A stretch of 13,270 nucleotides of DNA from Euperipatoides rowelli (lineage: Eukaryota; Onychophora; Udeonychophora; Euonychophora; Peripatopsidae). Below the pieces are notes generated by a model. It made no database searches, was not told where the DNA came from, and saw nothing but the letters and a program-made list of their open reading frames with translations. The stretch lies in the NCBI GenBank assembly GCA_003024985.2, contig PXIH01S0049429.1; one strand, written 5' to 3'. Below are positions 1 to 8,064 of this stretch, piece by piece; within the stretch, counting starts at the first letter, position 1, and the number at the start of each line of letters is the position of its first letter. The position numbers and the translations under genes were made by a program.

Positions 1-415
1 TTGTACATTAAAAAAAAAGTCAGCACTACAATTATCAATTATAAATCTAAACAAAATATTTAGCTGGAAAAAAATTACACTGAGAAGGAATTACACACTT
101 GTTGAAGGAACAGATGCACTATAAATCTATTTTTAGTTAAATAATTAGAGTGAATTGACATTTACATGGTTGAAAGGAACCGAATAGAATGAACAAATAA
201 AAGACATTTGTTTGTTTAATGTAGGGGAAGTGAAAATGACAACATTAGGATTGTTTGCAAACTGATGCTGGCACCAAAACAGTGATGTCAGATCAACTAA
301 GCCCAGACCTTCTAAAGAAACAGTTGTCTTAGATTCAGAGAAAATTTCACTTTCAGACATTGATTTGTCACTTTCACAAGCTTTCATAGGTTTTGGAACA
401 CTTTAATATTTTTTG

Positions 416-523
416 TTAGCTTTTCTTTTCTTTGACAACGGCTTTGTGAAGTAACTCCTGCCACCTGCGGATTAGAAGAATTTGACAACTGTGATGAATT
501 CTCTCTTGTATGTCATACATTCT
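416..523 (-). CDS. Candidate terminal coding exon, unidentified protein
   Basis: On the minus strand a good acceptor (a pyrimidine-rich GTCAGTTTTCTTTAG) is followed directly by 35 sense codons and a TAA. The translation is protein-like: it begins RMYDIQERIHHSCQILLIRR and continues WQELLHKAV, ending in a lysine-rich tail. It joins in phase 0 to a candidate exon at 956-1000. I do not recognise the protein; the helical, R/Q-rich pattern could be an amphipathic or calmodulin-binding-like helix, but this is a guess. An adjoining frame continues past the stop with an SKKRKANKK segment and, after one stop, an acidic serine-rich stretch (387-145), so a frameshifted longer tail or a pseudogene is possible. 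Splicing is inferred, not shown. Confidence 0.35.
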   Translation of the reverse strand, partial: RMYDIQERIHHSCQILLIRRWQELLHKAVVKEKKS

Positions 524-820
524 CTAAAGAAAACTGACACGAAAGAAAATTCTCAAATAAACCTCTGCCTAGTAAAACTCTACTCTATGAGAATTTATCT
601 TGCAAGTATTAAATCGTAGCAATAAAGCTATGATCCGAACAAGTGACACACCAAACATGCATGAAAACACAATCCAGGCTGCCGTTTATGAAAATTATAT
701 TAATAAAAAATATCTGTTGTGCATTTATTTTTAAATAATAGAGATGAGAGAGAATTTCTCAATATACACAAACCTACAAAACATTTTTTTTGGAAACATA
801 AGTTTTGATATTCGAAATCT

Positions 821-866
821 CATAGTCTTTTCCTTTTCATCAACAAGCATGAACCTTTAGCAATAG
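821..866. repeat. Diverged local copy of the candidate exon end (822-866 versus 944-989)
   Basis: The sequence CCTTTTCATCAACAAG occurs at 832-847 and again at 955-970; similarity continues through GAACCT and CAATAG on one side and CATA..T.TTT on the other, about 46 bp in all, offset by 123 bp. On the minus strand both encode an LVDEK peptide, but this copy reads GGAAAA where the other has the GTAAAT donor. It looks like a short segmental duplication inside an intron. Confidence 0.5.
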
Positions 867-955
867 TAATAGCGTTCTCCTCATTGAATTTAAATAAGTT
901 TGACAAGGATATAGCTAACAGTAAGAACTAGACAACAACATCTCATAATATTTAC

Positions 956-1000
956 CTTTTCATCAACAAGAAGAACCTGGTTACAATAGGCTGTATTTAT
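956..1000 (-). CDS. Candidate 45-nt internal exon, unidentified protein
   Basis: The minus strand shows an acceptor-like CTGGACTGTAG, then 15 sense codons (INTAYCNQVLLVDEK), then AAAAG followed by GTAAAT, a very good donor. The exon is a multiple of three and its end is in phase with the candidate exon at 416-523. An alternative acceptor (ATACAG, ending at 991) would give a 35-nt exon in the same frame. The 3' half of this exon is duplicated about 120 bp away at 821-866, where the donor GT is lost. Function unknown. Upstream exons were not found with confidence. Confidence 0.3.
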
Positions 1001-1249
1001 CTACAGTCCAGAAATAGATTCTAAAACTTCTTCAAATGTAGCTTATTGTCTTAGTTAATCTTATTGTGGATATTGTCTTCTTATGTTTTAGATCAAACCA
1101 ACGTTTTCTTACTAATACCTTGAATCTTTAAGACATCCAAAATAAATTGAGTATATATTGAATCAAAGGTTTATTCAGTCAACAGTAATATGTAAAGAGA
1201 AAATTCATATTCCATTATATCTTTGAATGGCCCTGTATTACTGGCTTTG

Positions 1250-1640
1250 TACAAAATCCATTCCCAAAACCAGCTTATTATTTTATCTGAGCAATGTTGT
1301 TTTTTCAATCTTTTATCAGAACCATATTACAACTTTCATATGACTGGTAGTTCAGCATTGCTTCAACTAATTGATATATTTCTTTGCTTTAAACATTCAA
1401 TAACCTATCTATGATTTGTTTTACTATTTTGTTCCAATCTTCTTTTATAATAACAATTATATTGTCTTCTCCTGGTGCCTTTTCATTTTTCACAAATTTC
1501 ACTGCAGACTTCAATTCTTCTGTCAATACACCCATATATCAATCATCATGCCAGTCAAATTGCTTTTGTCTTCTTTAATATCTTCCTTCTAAATGTTATT
1601 TGGTCCATCTTAATAGAATGTCTTGAAAAATTCTTCAACT
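1250..1640 (-). pseudogene. Decayed LINE reverse-transcriptase fragment (finger region)
   Basis: On the minus strand, 1535-1389 encodes a 48-residue frame with the segment LTEELKSAVKFVKNEKAPGE followed by DNI. This is the conserved block just ahead of the RT core in non-LTR retrotransposons (the 'KNGKAPGPDGI' region of RTE, Jockey and related clades). About 100 bases further on, another frame reads AGFGNG, fitting the RT 'QAGFR' motif. Stops and frameshifts separate the two, and no catalytic FADD is left. Upstream, to about 1640, a frame resembling the R.EEFFKTFY segment that precedes the RT domain can be seen. A dead fragment; the clade cannot be fixed, although RTE-like is plausible given the second LINE at 8065-9185. 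Confidence 0.55.
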
Positions 1641-1645
1641 CTTTG

Positions 1646-2024
1646 GACAACAAGTTTCTAGTTTAATAATAGTGCCATATTTTAATTTTATTGCCAATAT
1701 TTGACTTTAATTTTATTTAAAACTTTTATTTTAAAAATAATTCAAATAAAAATTTTAATTATTTATGTGTGTGCATATGTGCATTGTGCAGGCCTATATA
1801 TTATATCTATCATGTGTGTAGAAGTTTATATACTGTATAGACATATATTGGATCAATCAGGAACCCTTTTTAATAACAATATTATAATCAATATGAATAT
1901 ATTATGCAGTGAGTTTTTTTTCAAGTATTATTGTTTTAAATTAGCCTAATTTTTCTTTAATTTGCTAACAAAATAAATTATTTAATATTGTGATTAACCT
2001 TTTCATATCAAAATTTATTCATAA
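1646..2024. other. AT-rich intergenic stretch, no gene seen
   Basis: TA- and T-rich sequence with short TATATA tracts. The open frame at 1701-1949 is a low-complexity I/L/F/Y translation of AT-rich DNA and has no recognisable domain. Confidence 0.5.
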
Positions 2025-2036
2025 CTAGCTGAAGTT

Positions 2037-2052
2037 CCCGGCATTGCTCGAG
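2037..2052 (-). other. Degenerate Helitron 3'-terminal hairpin
   Basis: CCCGG at 2037-2041 and CTCGAG at 2047-2052 occupy the same place, eight bases from CTAG, as the perfect stem in the second element. Only three Watson-Crick pairs and one wobble remain, so the stem is eroded. Confidence 0.45.
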
Positions 2053-2089
2053 ATGGGACCTGGCATTGCTCAGGACCCACCCCTCAAAA

Positions 2090-3030
2090 ATCAAAAAGTC
2101 TATTTTCTTTTCAACACTATTCAACCTACTCACATGCCAAATTTCAAGTTTGTGCTATGTTAGGAAGTGTGCTAAACATTTCATGGTCATTCCCCACCCT
2201 TCACCCCACCCAAAAAATCAAAAAGCCTATTTTCTTTGTCTAAACTATGCAACCTACCCAGTACCCACCTGCCAAATTTCAAGTTTGTGCCATGCTGGGA
2301 AGTATCTAAACACTTCAGGGTTATTCCCCAACCCCAAAAATCAAAAAGTCTACTTTCATAGTCTACACTATGCTACCTACCCTAATGCCAAATTTCAAGT
2401 TTGTGCCATGTTGAGAAGTATCTNAACACTTAGGGTCATTCCCCACCCACAAAAAAAGTCTACTTTCATTGTCTCCATTGTGCAACCTGCCCACATATCA
2501 AATTTCAAATTTGTGTCATGTTGAGAAGTATGCTAAACACTCCAGGGTCATTCCCCACCTCCACACATACACACACACAAATATCAAAAAAAATAATTTT
2601 CATTGTCTACACTATGCAACCTACCCGCATGATAAATTTCAAATTTGTGTCATGTTGGGGAGTATGCTAAACAGTTATGGGTCATTCCCCACCTCCACAC
2701 ACACTCAAATATCAAAAAGTCAATTTTTATTATCTACACTATGTAACCTACCCGCACGCCAAATTTCAAATATGTGTTATGTTTGGAAGTATGCTAAACA
2801 TTTCAGGGTCATTCCCCACCTCCACACATCCCCAAATATAAAAAAGTCACTTTTCATTGTCTACACTATACAACCTACCTGTATGCCAAATTTCAAATTT
2901 GTGTCATGTTGGGAAGTATGCTAAACACCTCAGGGTCATTCCCCACCTCCACACACCACCAAATATAAAAAAGTCAATTTTTATTGTCTACACTATACAA
3001 TCTACCCACATTCTAAATTTCTTATTTAAA
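2090..3030. repeat. Minisatellite, about eight units of 110-135 bp
   Basis: Each unit contains, in order, ATCAAAAAGTC, a TTTTC(A/T)TTGTCTACACTAT block, CAACCTACCCACATGCC, AAATTTCAA, TTTGTG.CATGTTGGGAAGTA, TGCTAAACA.TTCAGGGTCA and TTCCCCACC followed by a variable C/A-rich spacer. The AAATTTC anchor falls near 2139, 2274, 2391, 2501, 2634, 2761, 2887 and 3015, so spacing varies from 110 to 135, mostly through the ACAC/CCCC spacer. Long open frames on the plus strand here are only the array read through, not a gene. One ambiguous base lies at 2424. Confidence 0.85.
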
Positions 3031-3121
3031 AATACTGTCCATTGCTTTCATAGCCGCATTCCTAAATGATAACAAACATATATACACACAAACACACAAA
3101 CTTTGTGTGTTATATATTAGA

Positions 3122-3491
3122 TTAATGTGAAAAACTGTCAGAAATCCATCCATATTATATGATAAAAATATTTTCATTTAAATCTGAAGATAAGAATTTA
3201 GTGAAAAATAAGATTTTTTTTTTTTCATAGAAAAAAATATTCTCATTGTTATTCATGCCAACTTATTGTTTACTCGAAGGAATTTTTTTTTATACTTTGT
3301 TCATTTACTATGAACGTGTGAAAAGAACATGTTATCGTCATTCTATTGATAATTCTTTGGGTATTGTTGGTGGTTGTATTAAATTACCCTAGAGATAGCT
3401 GATTTTAACCTCTTCGGCTTTTAGGTATACATTGACGGATAGATAACTTTCATCTCATATATCAAAATATAAAGGGGAAAAAATTGATTAA
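3122..3491. other. AT-rich stretch, no gene seen
   Basis: Poly(A)/poly(T) tracts and no sustained coding frame. A TCTTCGGCTTTTAG near 3411-3424 resembles a splice acceptor, but the frames after it close quickly. Confidence 0.45.
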
Positions 3492-3716
3492 TCTCTAAGA
3501 TTTTTGTTTTATGATAAGAATTTTATTACAAGCAAAATAGTGGATAGAGGAGAATATAATGATGCATTAATGATAATGACCGACCATAATCAATTAGTTC
3601 GGCAATTTGAAATAAGATTACAAAATGAAAAAAAAAAAATGAACTATAGTATAAGAAATATTTTAACTACGCAAGCTTGTGTCTCACAGTTCTTTAATAA
3701 TGGAAAGGAATATTAG
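3492..3716 (+). CDS. Unidentified 74-codon frame, possible exon or pseudogene fragment
   Basis: A frame open from a stop at 3489-3491 to a TAG at 3714-3716. Its composition is unlike the translated AT-rich noise around it: charged and mixed, with segments such as KIVDRGEYNDALMIMTDHNQ, FEIRLQNEKKKMNYSIRN and LTTQACVSQFF. There is no good ATG near its start, so if real it is more likely an exon or a fragment than a complete gene; the first internal ATG that leaves much of the protein is well inside. I recognise no family. No clear acceptor is seen immediately upstream. Chance is a realistic alternative at this length. Confidence 0.2.
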   Translation, partial: SLRFLFYDKNFITSKIVDRGEYNDALMIMTDHNQLVRQFEIRLQNEKKKMNYSIRNILTTQACVSQFFNNGKEY

Positions 3717-4217
3717 ATTACTTTATCGTTAAATAGCATTGTCCTTATAAAAACATAATAATAAAATAAAATTTGTAAAATTAAAAAAATCAAAACGTCA
3801 TCCAATTTAGCATTACTGTATCTTCATTATCATTAGAGGGAGCAGGAATGAACTTATCGTCCTCTTATAATTATACTTCAACTTGACTCATTAAATTCCT
3901 ATTTTAACACAATAATAAAAATAAAGCCTATTCTTAAAATATATAACCTGCATAATAAAATGCAAACAATATCCTTATAAACTATATAAAATGCAAACAA
4001 TATTATTTTATTCTTTAGTCAATTAATTAGATCAATGACATGAAGTTAGACCAAATAGTTGTCAACCCTAACTAAACTGTTTTAAATATTAAAATATAAC
4101 CTACCAGAGTTAAAGTTATGGAATTCATAAACTCATAGACCTTTGAGTTTATTTATATATAGATGCCATACTGGTGAAGCCTAATTGGGCAGCCGATTCA
4201 ATGCATACCATAATTAT
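3717..4217. other. AT-rich stretch, no gene seen
   Basis: On the minus strand a short frame at about 3862-3797 reads DDKFIPAPSNDNEDTVMLNW before a stop; it is about 22 codons and cannot be supported as an exon. A 14-bp motif (TATAAAATGCAAAC-like) recurs at about 3955-3968 and 3984-3998. Otherwise nothing was found. Confidence 0.4.
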
Positions 4218-4365
4218 AAACAAAATCATGTCTCTTTATTGTCAACAATTTAAAACTGAAAAGGAACACAGATAATGTGGAAAATTAGACCCACTATGAA
4301 ACCAGAATAAACATTTTGACCCAGTTCCGGAAAAAGTAAACAAAAGCAAGAGACATAATTTGGCA
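4218..4365 (-). mobile_element. Small element, left arm of an inverted pair
   Basis: The reverse complement of this segment matches 4575-4724 at roughly 90% by eye over about 148 bp. The unit has short terminal inverted repeats: ATCATGTCTCTT at 4225-4236 against AAGAGACATAAT at 4348-4359. It has no coding capacity. It looks like a MITE of unassigned superfamily; no clear target duplication was found, and matching sequence extends a few bases outside the inverted repeats (TTTGGCA), so the true ends are uncertain. Confidence 0.6.
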
Positions 4366-4574
4366 TATTACACATTAGCACCTCTGACCTGTTACCTGAT
4401 AGTTGTATTCCTAAATTCTAAGGTTGTCAAACTGCACACAATTCTACCAAATCGAATTAAGCTATTAATGTAGTAAATAAGCAACAGGTGTGGCTGAAGT
4501 GGCTAAAGCTGTGATGGGAGGCCACTTTAAAAAAATCACTTATGCCTACATTTTTTTAAACAATTTACCAAGTG

Positions 4575-4724
4575 TGCCAAATTATGTCTCTTGCTTTTGT
4601 TTCATTTTTTCCGGCATCTGGGTAAAATGTTTATTCTGGCTTCATAGTGGATCTAATTTTCCACAATTATCCGTGTTCCTTTTCAGTTTTAAATTGTTGA
4701 CAATAAAGAGACATAATATTGTTT
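4575..4724 (+). mobile_element. Small element, right arm of an inverted pair
   Basis: Second copy of the unit at 4218-4365 in opposite orientation, with terminal repeats ATTATGTCTCTT (4581-4592) and AAGAGACATAAT (about 4706-4717), perfect to 12 bp. Shared internal landmarks are GCTTTTGTTT, TTTTCCGG, AAAATGTTTATTCTGG, TTCATAGTGG and GTGTTCCTTTTCAGTTTTAA. Beyond it, TTTTGTTTATAATTTG (about 4747-4762) also matches sequence flanking the left arm, separated by an extra 30-odd bases, so the duplicated unit may be longer. The frame at 4490-4738 is a by-product of this repeat. Confidence 0.6.
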
Positions 4725-5227
4725 TTTTTAACTGCTGAAGGCAGCTTTTGTTTATAATTTGTTATACTCCTTTGCATTGTCAAGTAATTAAATTAACTAA
4801 AAGTAATATTTTAGAAATATTAATGTACTGTAGAATATGTGAGCGTCTGAGTGATCATATAATCAGATAATAAAACAAGCACTTTAGTCAAATTAACTCT
4901 GAGATACTATTTACATTTCTTCTCAAGTTGGTGAATGTGGAATTCTCTTTTGGACAGACAAATTAGACAAAAACTGAGGTTTCAAAAACATTTAAAAAAA
5001 AATGTTCTATGAGAGAACCTCATATAAAAAAAAATCTTAATGCATGACGTCTATGGGCGCATAAAGTCAGTTAATTCTTATATTTTTTTCATATTAAGTA
5101 ATAGGATACGATGCTGTATGTTGTAATAATGATAATATTAAGGAAATTTTTTGTTTTGTTTTGACTATATCGAAAGATTAAAATATTTATATTTAAAATC
5201 GTATTGGAAAATTACATTTTTTCATTT
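4725..5227. other. AT-rich stretch, no gene seen
   Basis: No sustained frame on either strand. An AGGAAATTTTTTGTTTTG segment near 5141-5158 resembles GGGAAATTTTTCGTTTTGG at 5418-5436 and may mark the left edge of the duplicated region that follows. Confidence 0.4.
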
Positions 5228-5575
5228 GTAAAAGAATAAATGGGCAGGGGAGGTATGATGTGATGGGTTAGGAGTTGGTAAAAGAATAAATGGGAAGAGG
5301 ATATATGGGGGATGGGTTAAAGGAGGTGGTATTAGGAGGATAGGTGGTAGGAGGGCTGAAGGGAGGGGGAAAACTAGCACTCATTGTATTTCAATTTAAA
5401 AAAGGTTTTTCAGTGAGGGAAATTTTTCGTTTTGGATTCAATAAATGGGCAGAGGAGATGGGGGGAAAAGGGGTTAGCAGAGGGATATAAAAGGAGGTGG
5501 TTATGGGTTAGGAGAGCAGAGAGGAGGATAACTAGGGTCTATTGTATTTAAAATTACAATGGCTTTTAGGCTAGT
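5228..5575. repeat. Purine/G-rich imperfect triplication
   Basis: The sequence AATAAATGGG(C/A)AG(A/G)GGA occurs at about 5235, 5285 and 5440, each followed by G-rich ATGGGTTA/GGAGGTGG-type sequence. The second and third copies also share the tail AACTAG...C(A/T)TTGTATTT...GGTTTTT/GGCTTTTAG...AGTGA (about 5372-5416 and 5530-5577), so the larger unit is about 140-160 bp. The plus strand is strikingly purine-rich against an AT-rich background. Four G-tracts at 5447-5449, 5460-5465, 5470-5473 and 5482-5484 could in principle form a loose quadruplex. Family unknown. Confidence 0.6.
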
Positions 5576-7064
5576 GAATAATAAGCTAACAAGATTAGAT
5601 TCACCATGCACATCTGGTTATCAATTATGTGAAGTAAATACCTTATCTATTGCCGAGGAAGGGAGATATATTACGGCCTTTTATCCAACATGGCCTATAA
5701 AAACAAATACATGCAAAATGCAGTGCAAATAATAAATTGTTCAGGTCATGATCAAAAATCCAGAAAAGTTTAATGACACCACCTCAAGGTTTAAGTTTTA
5801 ACAGCAAACGATTTCGCTTATCTTCTATCACTTTATTTAAATTAAAATAAAATATAATTGTGATTGATTTTAATTTTTCATTTCATTTCATTTATGCAAT
5901 ATTCATATTAAAAAAAAATTACACTATATGCAGTTTAGAATTAAAAAGGAATCCCCAAACAAACAAAAAATATAAATCCAGGCCTATATTAAATATAAAA
6001 AAAACTAAACATTCGCTCTTACACACATGAAGAACTTATGGAAGAATAGTACCATTTGACTTTGAGAACATATTAAATATTTAAAAAAAGGAAAAAAAAA
6101 AGGAAATTTGTCATTAATTTTAAGAAAAATTTTCGTATCATTTGGAGCTAGGTAAATTGGAAATAAATAGTCAATTGAATATACTGTCCTAATTATGATG
6201 CAATATCAATTCTTGATATAGTTGGTGGCTGCTGTTAAAGTATCAGCATAGAAAAGAAAACAGAGCATGATAAAACAAAGAAACATGATTGAAAGTCTAG
6301 ATAGCCTATTTCTTGAATTTGGAAACCTAGCAAAGATGATTTGTAATGCAAGTAGAATCCTAGAGTGCAAACATCAGACTGGAATATGGAGTCATCTGGT
6401 GTGCTTCAATGTAATCATTAACATAATTTGTGCATATATTATATTAAGTGTACAAAGACAAGTATTGTATTTTCTACAAATAGTAACTTGTATTTGTTTA
6501 TATTGCCAATAAACTTACAATAATAATAATATACTGGTTAGTCTAGGCTGAGTTGAATGGAATCATTTGTGTCTGTGACGCTGGGTTTTACTTATTGGCC
6601 ATTTATTGCTTAATATTTTTGGGTTAGATTGCAGGTTGAGATAGACCAATTATTTCAACTGTTATTCTAAAAAATATCTCAGGAAAAAAAATTAAAGAGA
6701 AGTGATAAAATAAAGAAATATCTACCAATAAGACCGGGTTCATCTGCAGGTACTAATGGTAAAAGGTTCTGATTGTATTATAGATATGTATTTATTTACA
6801 AAATAGTTTAATCCATTATGTAAATTCCTTAACTGATTAAGCAATATAAGTTTTATTCCCTTATATACCTATTACATTTAAAGGGGTTAACTTTAAATCT
6901 GGAAAAAAATAAAAATAAAATATATGCCATCTTTAAATTTAAATGTTTGACAGTGGTTAATCCAATGTATAAAATGTAGTTCACATCAATAATGTTTAAT
7001 ATGTTAAAAACATATATTGATTTTTTTTTTCATATACTATTTGGCTTTTAAACTTCTACTAGAC
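5576..7064. other. AT-rich stretch, no supported gene
   Basis: Nearly 1.5 kb with no recognisable domain, RNA gene or element end. The frame at 6267-6512 (81 codons) starts with a mixed-composition segment (ESLDSLFLEFGNLAKMICNA) but turns into I/L/Y-rich translation of AT-rich DNA; I cannot support it as a gene. Poly(A/T) tracts occur at about 5909, 6085 and 7020. Confidence 0.4.
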
Positions 7065-7520
7065 CAGGGATGATGAACCTTTTCTGACAAGTATGCCACT
7101 TGAAGTTTGGTTTATTACTTTCCAATGTCTAGTGTGTCACCACAATTCAACCAATGAACATTATACATAAGAAGTCCACCATATCTACCTTATCTAACAG
7201 CTTAAGAACTGGAGATTAGTTAGAGCACATGAAGATATAAAATTCACAACTTTAGTTGTCACCAAGAGTACACTTTCAAATGACTTCATACTTTTCTTTC
7301 GTGCACAATGCTTCATGGTGTATTTTCAAATGGAACTTACAATAGAGTAGCTGAACTTCATCACTAAATTTTTTTACAAAATCATTATCTTTACTCACCA
7401 TATTTGGGGCGGCATCAGTTGTATTGATGTCACCATGCATAATGTGTTCATATTGTGTGCCATCCAAATCATGTTTGTGTTTTACCTAGTAACACACCCG
7501 TCACAGGTTCGCCATCCCTG
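7065..7520 (-). mobile_element. hAT DNA transposon, internally deleted
   Basis: The ends are CAGGGATGATGAACC (7065-7079) and GGTTCGCCATCCCTG (7506-7520), inverted repeats matching at 13 of 15 positions and of the CAGGG.TG type common in hAT elements. They are flanked by TACTAGAC (7057-7064) and TACTTGAC (7521-7528), an 8-bp target duplication with one difference, as hAT transposases make. The interior of only 456 bp keeps a minus-strand piece of transposase (7276-7467). A full element would be several kilobases, so this is a deletion derivative that could move only with help. Confidence 0.85.
7276..7467 (-). pseudogene. hAT transposase remnant
   Basis: A 63-residue frame inside the hAT element. 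The segment NTTDAAPNMVSKDNDFVKKF and, about 12 residues on, CKFHLKIHHEALC correspond to the conserved 'TDGAP.MVGK..GF' and 'C..H.EALCAK' regions of hAT transposases of the type domesticated in vertebrate GTF2IRD2/ZBED-like proteins. The glycine of TDGAP is replaced by alanine. The N-terminal zinc finger, most of the RNase H fold and the C-terminal dimerisation region are absent. The intact frame over this length suggests a fairly young deletion rather than surviving function. Confidence 0.7.
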
Positions 7521-7528
7521 TACTTGAC

Positions 7529-8064
7529 TAACCAAATTACCTTAAAGATTCTGTTATTTTTCATCATTCTTATATAAATCAAAAGATAAATGGAACCAAT
7601 CAAAAAATTCCACAAACTCTTATGAGACACAAACCCACAATACATATAGATTTTAATATATTTCTATAGCCCACATCCTGAAGTAAAATTAATTGAATGT
7701 TTGAAATTGAAAAATTATTTTTAATCTGAAAACTATAGCTGTATTTTACACCCTGCTACTTTAGTTTGCATTAGAAATAGCTTGTTTATCCCATAGTGAG
7801 CCCTTGAGAGCCCATTGTTACCTTTCTTTGAAATTTGGTAGCCCATTCTTAAAACTATTTATTTAATTTAAGTGGAAGCCACCAGATCAATTTATTTCTG
7901 ATATCTATGTTAAATTATTTCTTAGAAGTCATTGGTCGGTTATGGAACCAAATAGGAACCAGGGAATAGCAAGAAATAGTCTATATGAATTACATAAGAC
8001 CATGTCTAGAATATTGCTCAGAAATATTATAGTCAAGTGCAATTACCAAAACATAATGTAAAGA
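7529..8064. other. AT-rich stretch, no gene seen
   Basis: No open frame of note on either strand. The last 100 bases may belong to the LINE that follows, but no conserved endonuclease or RT motif could be read there. Confidence 0.4.

Larger units (their letters stand above)
2025..3121 (-). mobile_element. Non-autonomous Helitron-like element carrying a tandem array
   Basis: Read on the minus strand the element begins TCTAATATATAACACAC at 3121 and ends CTAG at 2025, with host A before TC and host T after CTAG, which is the A|TC...CTAG|T arrangement of Helitron insertion. Eight bases inside the CTAG is the position of the expected GC-rich 3' hairpin (2037-2052, CCCGG...CTCGAG), here worn by mismatches; the second copy at 11201 has it perfect. 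Near the 5' end a nearly palindromic CACAAACTTTGTG lies at 3092-3110, next to ACAAACATATATACACACA-type sequence, a layout I recall from other animal Helitrons. The interior is almost wholly a minisatellite. There is no Rep/helicase coding capacity, so mobility would need a helper. Length 1097 bp. Confidence 0.7.

Noticed and set aside
145-387. 80-residue minus-strand frame beginning MKACESDKSMSESEIF
   Set aside because: Protein-like in its first half, but it follows the stop of the candidate exon in another frame and has a stop just upstream in its own; I could not support it as a separate gene. It is noted as a possible frameshifted extension.
2090-3030. CRISPR-like array of repeats
   Set aside because: Units are 110-135 bp, diverged along their whole length and without unique spacers, in a eukaryotic context inside a Helitron.
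2066-3069. Three overlapping plus-strand open frames with repeated CQISSLCH / KYAKH.RVIPH peptides
   Set aside because: They follow the minisatellite units exactly and shift frame with unit length; the array lies in a Helitron. This is a translated repeat, not a repeat protein.
4487-4530. GTGTGGCTGAAGTGGCTAAAGC resembling a tRNA or SINE box A
   Set aside because: One extra base against the consensus, and no box B within a sensible distance, so neither a tRNA gene nor a SINE can be supported.
6267-6512. 81-residue plus-strand frame
   Set aside because: No domain, second half is AT-rich noise, no splice or start context; not distinguishable from chance.
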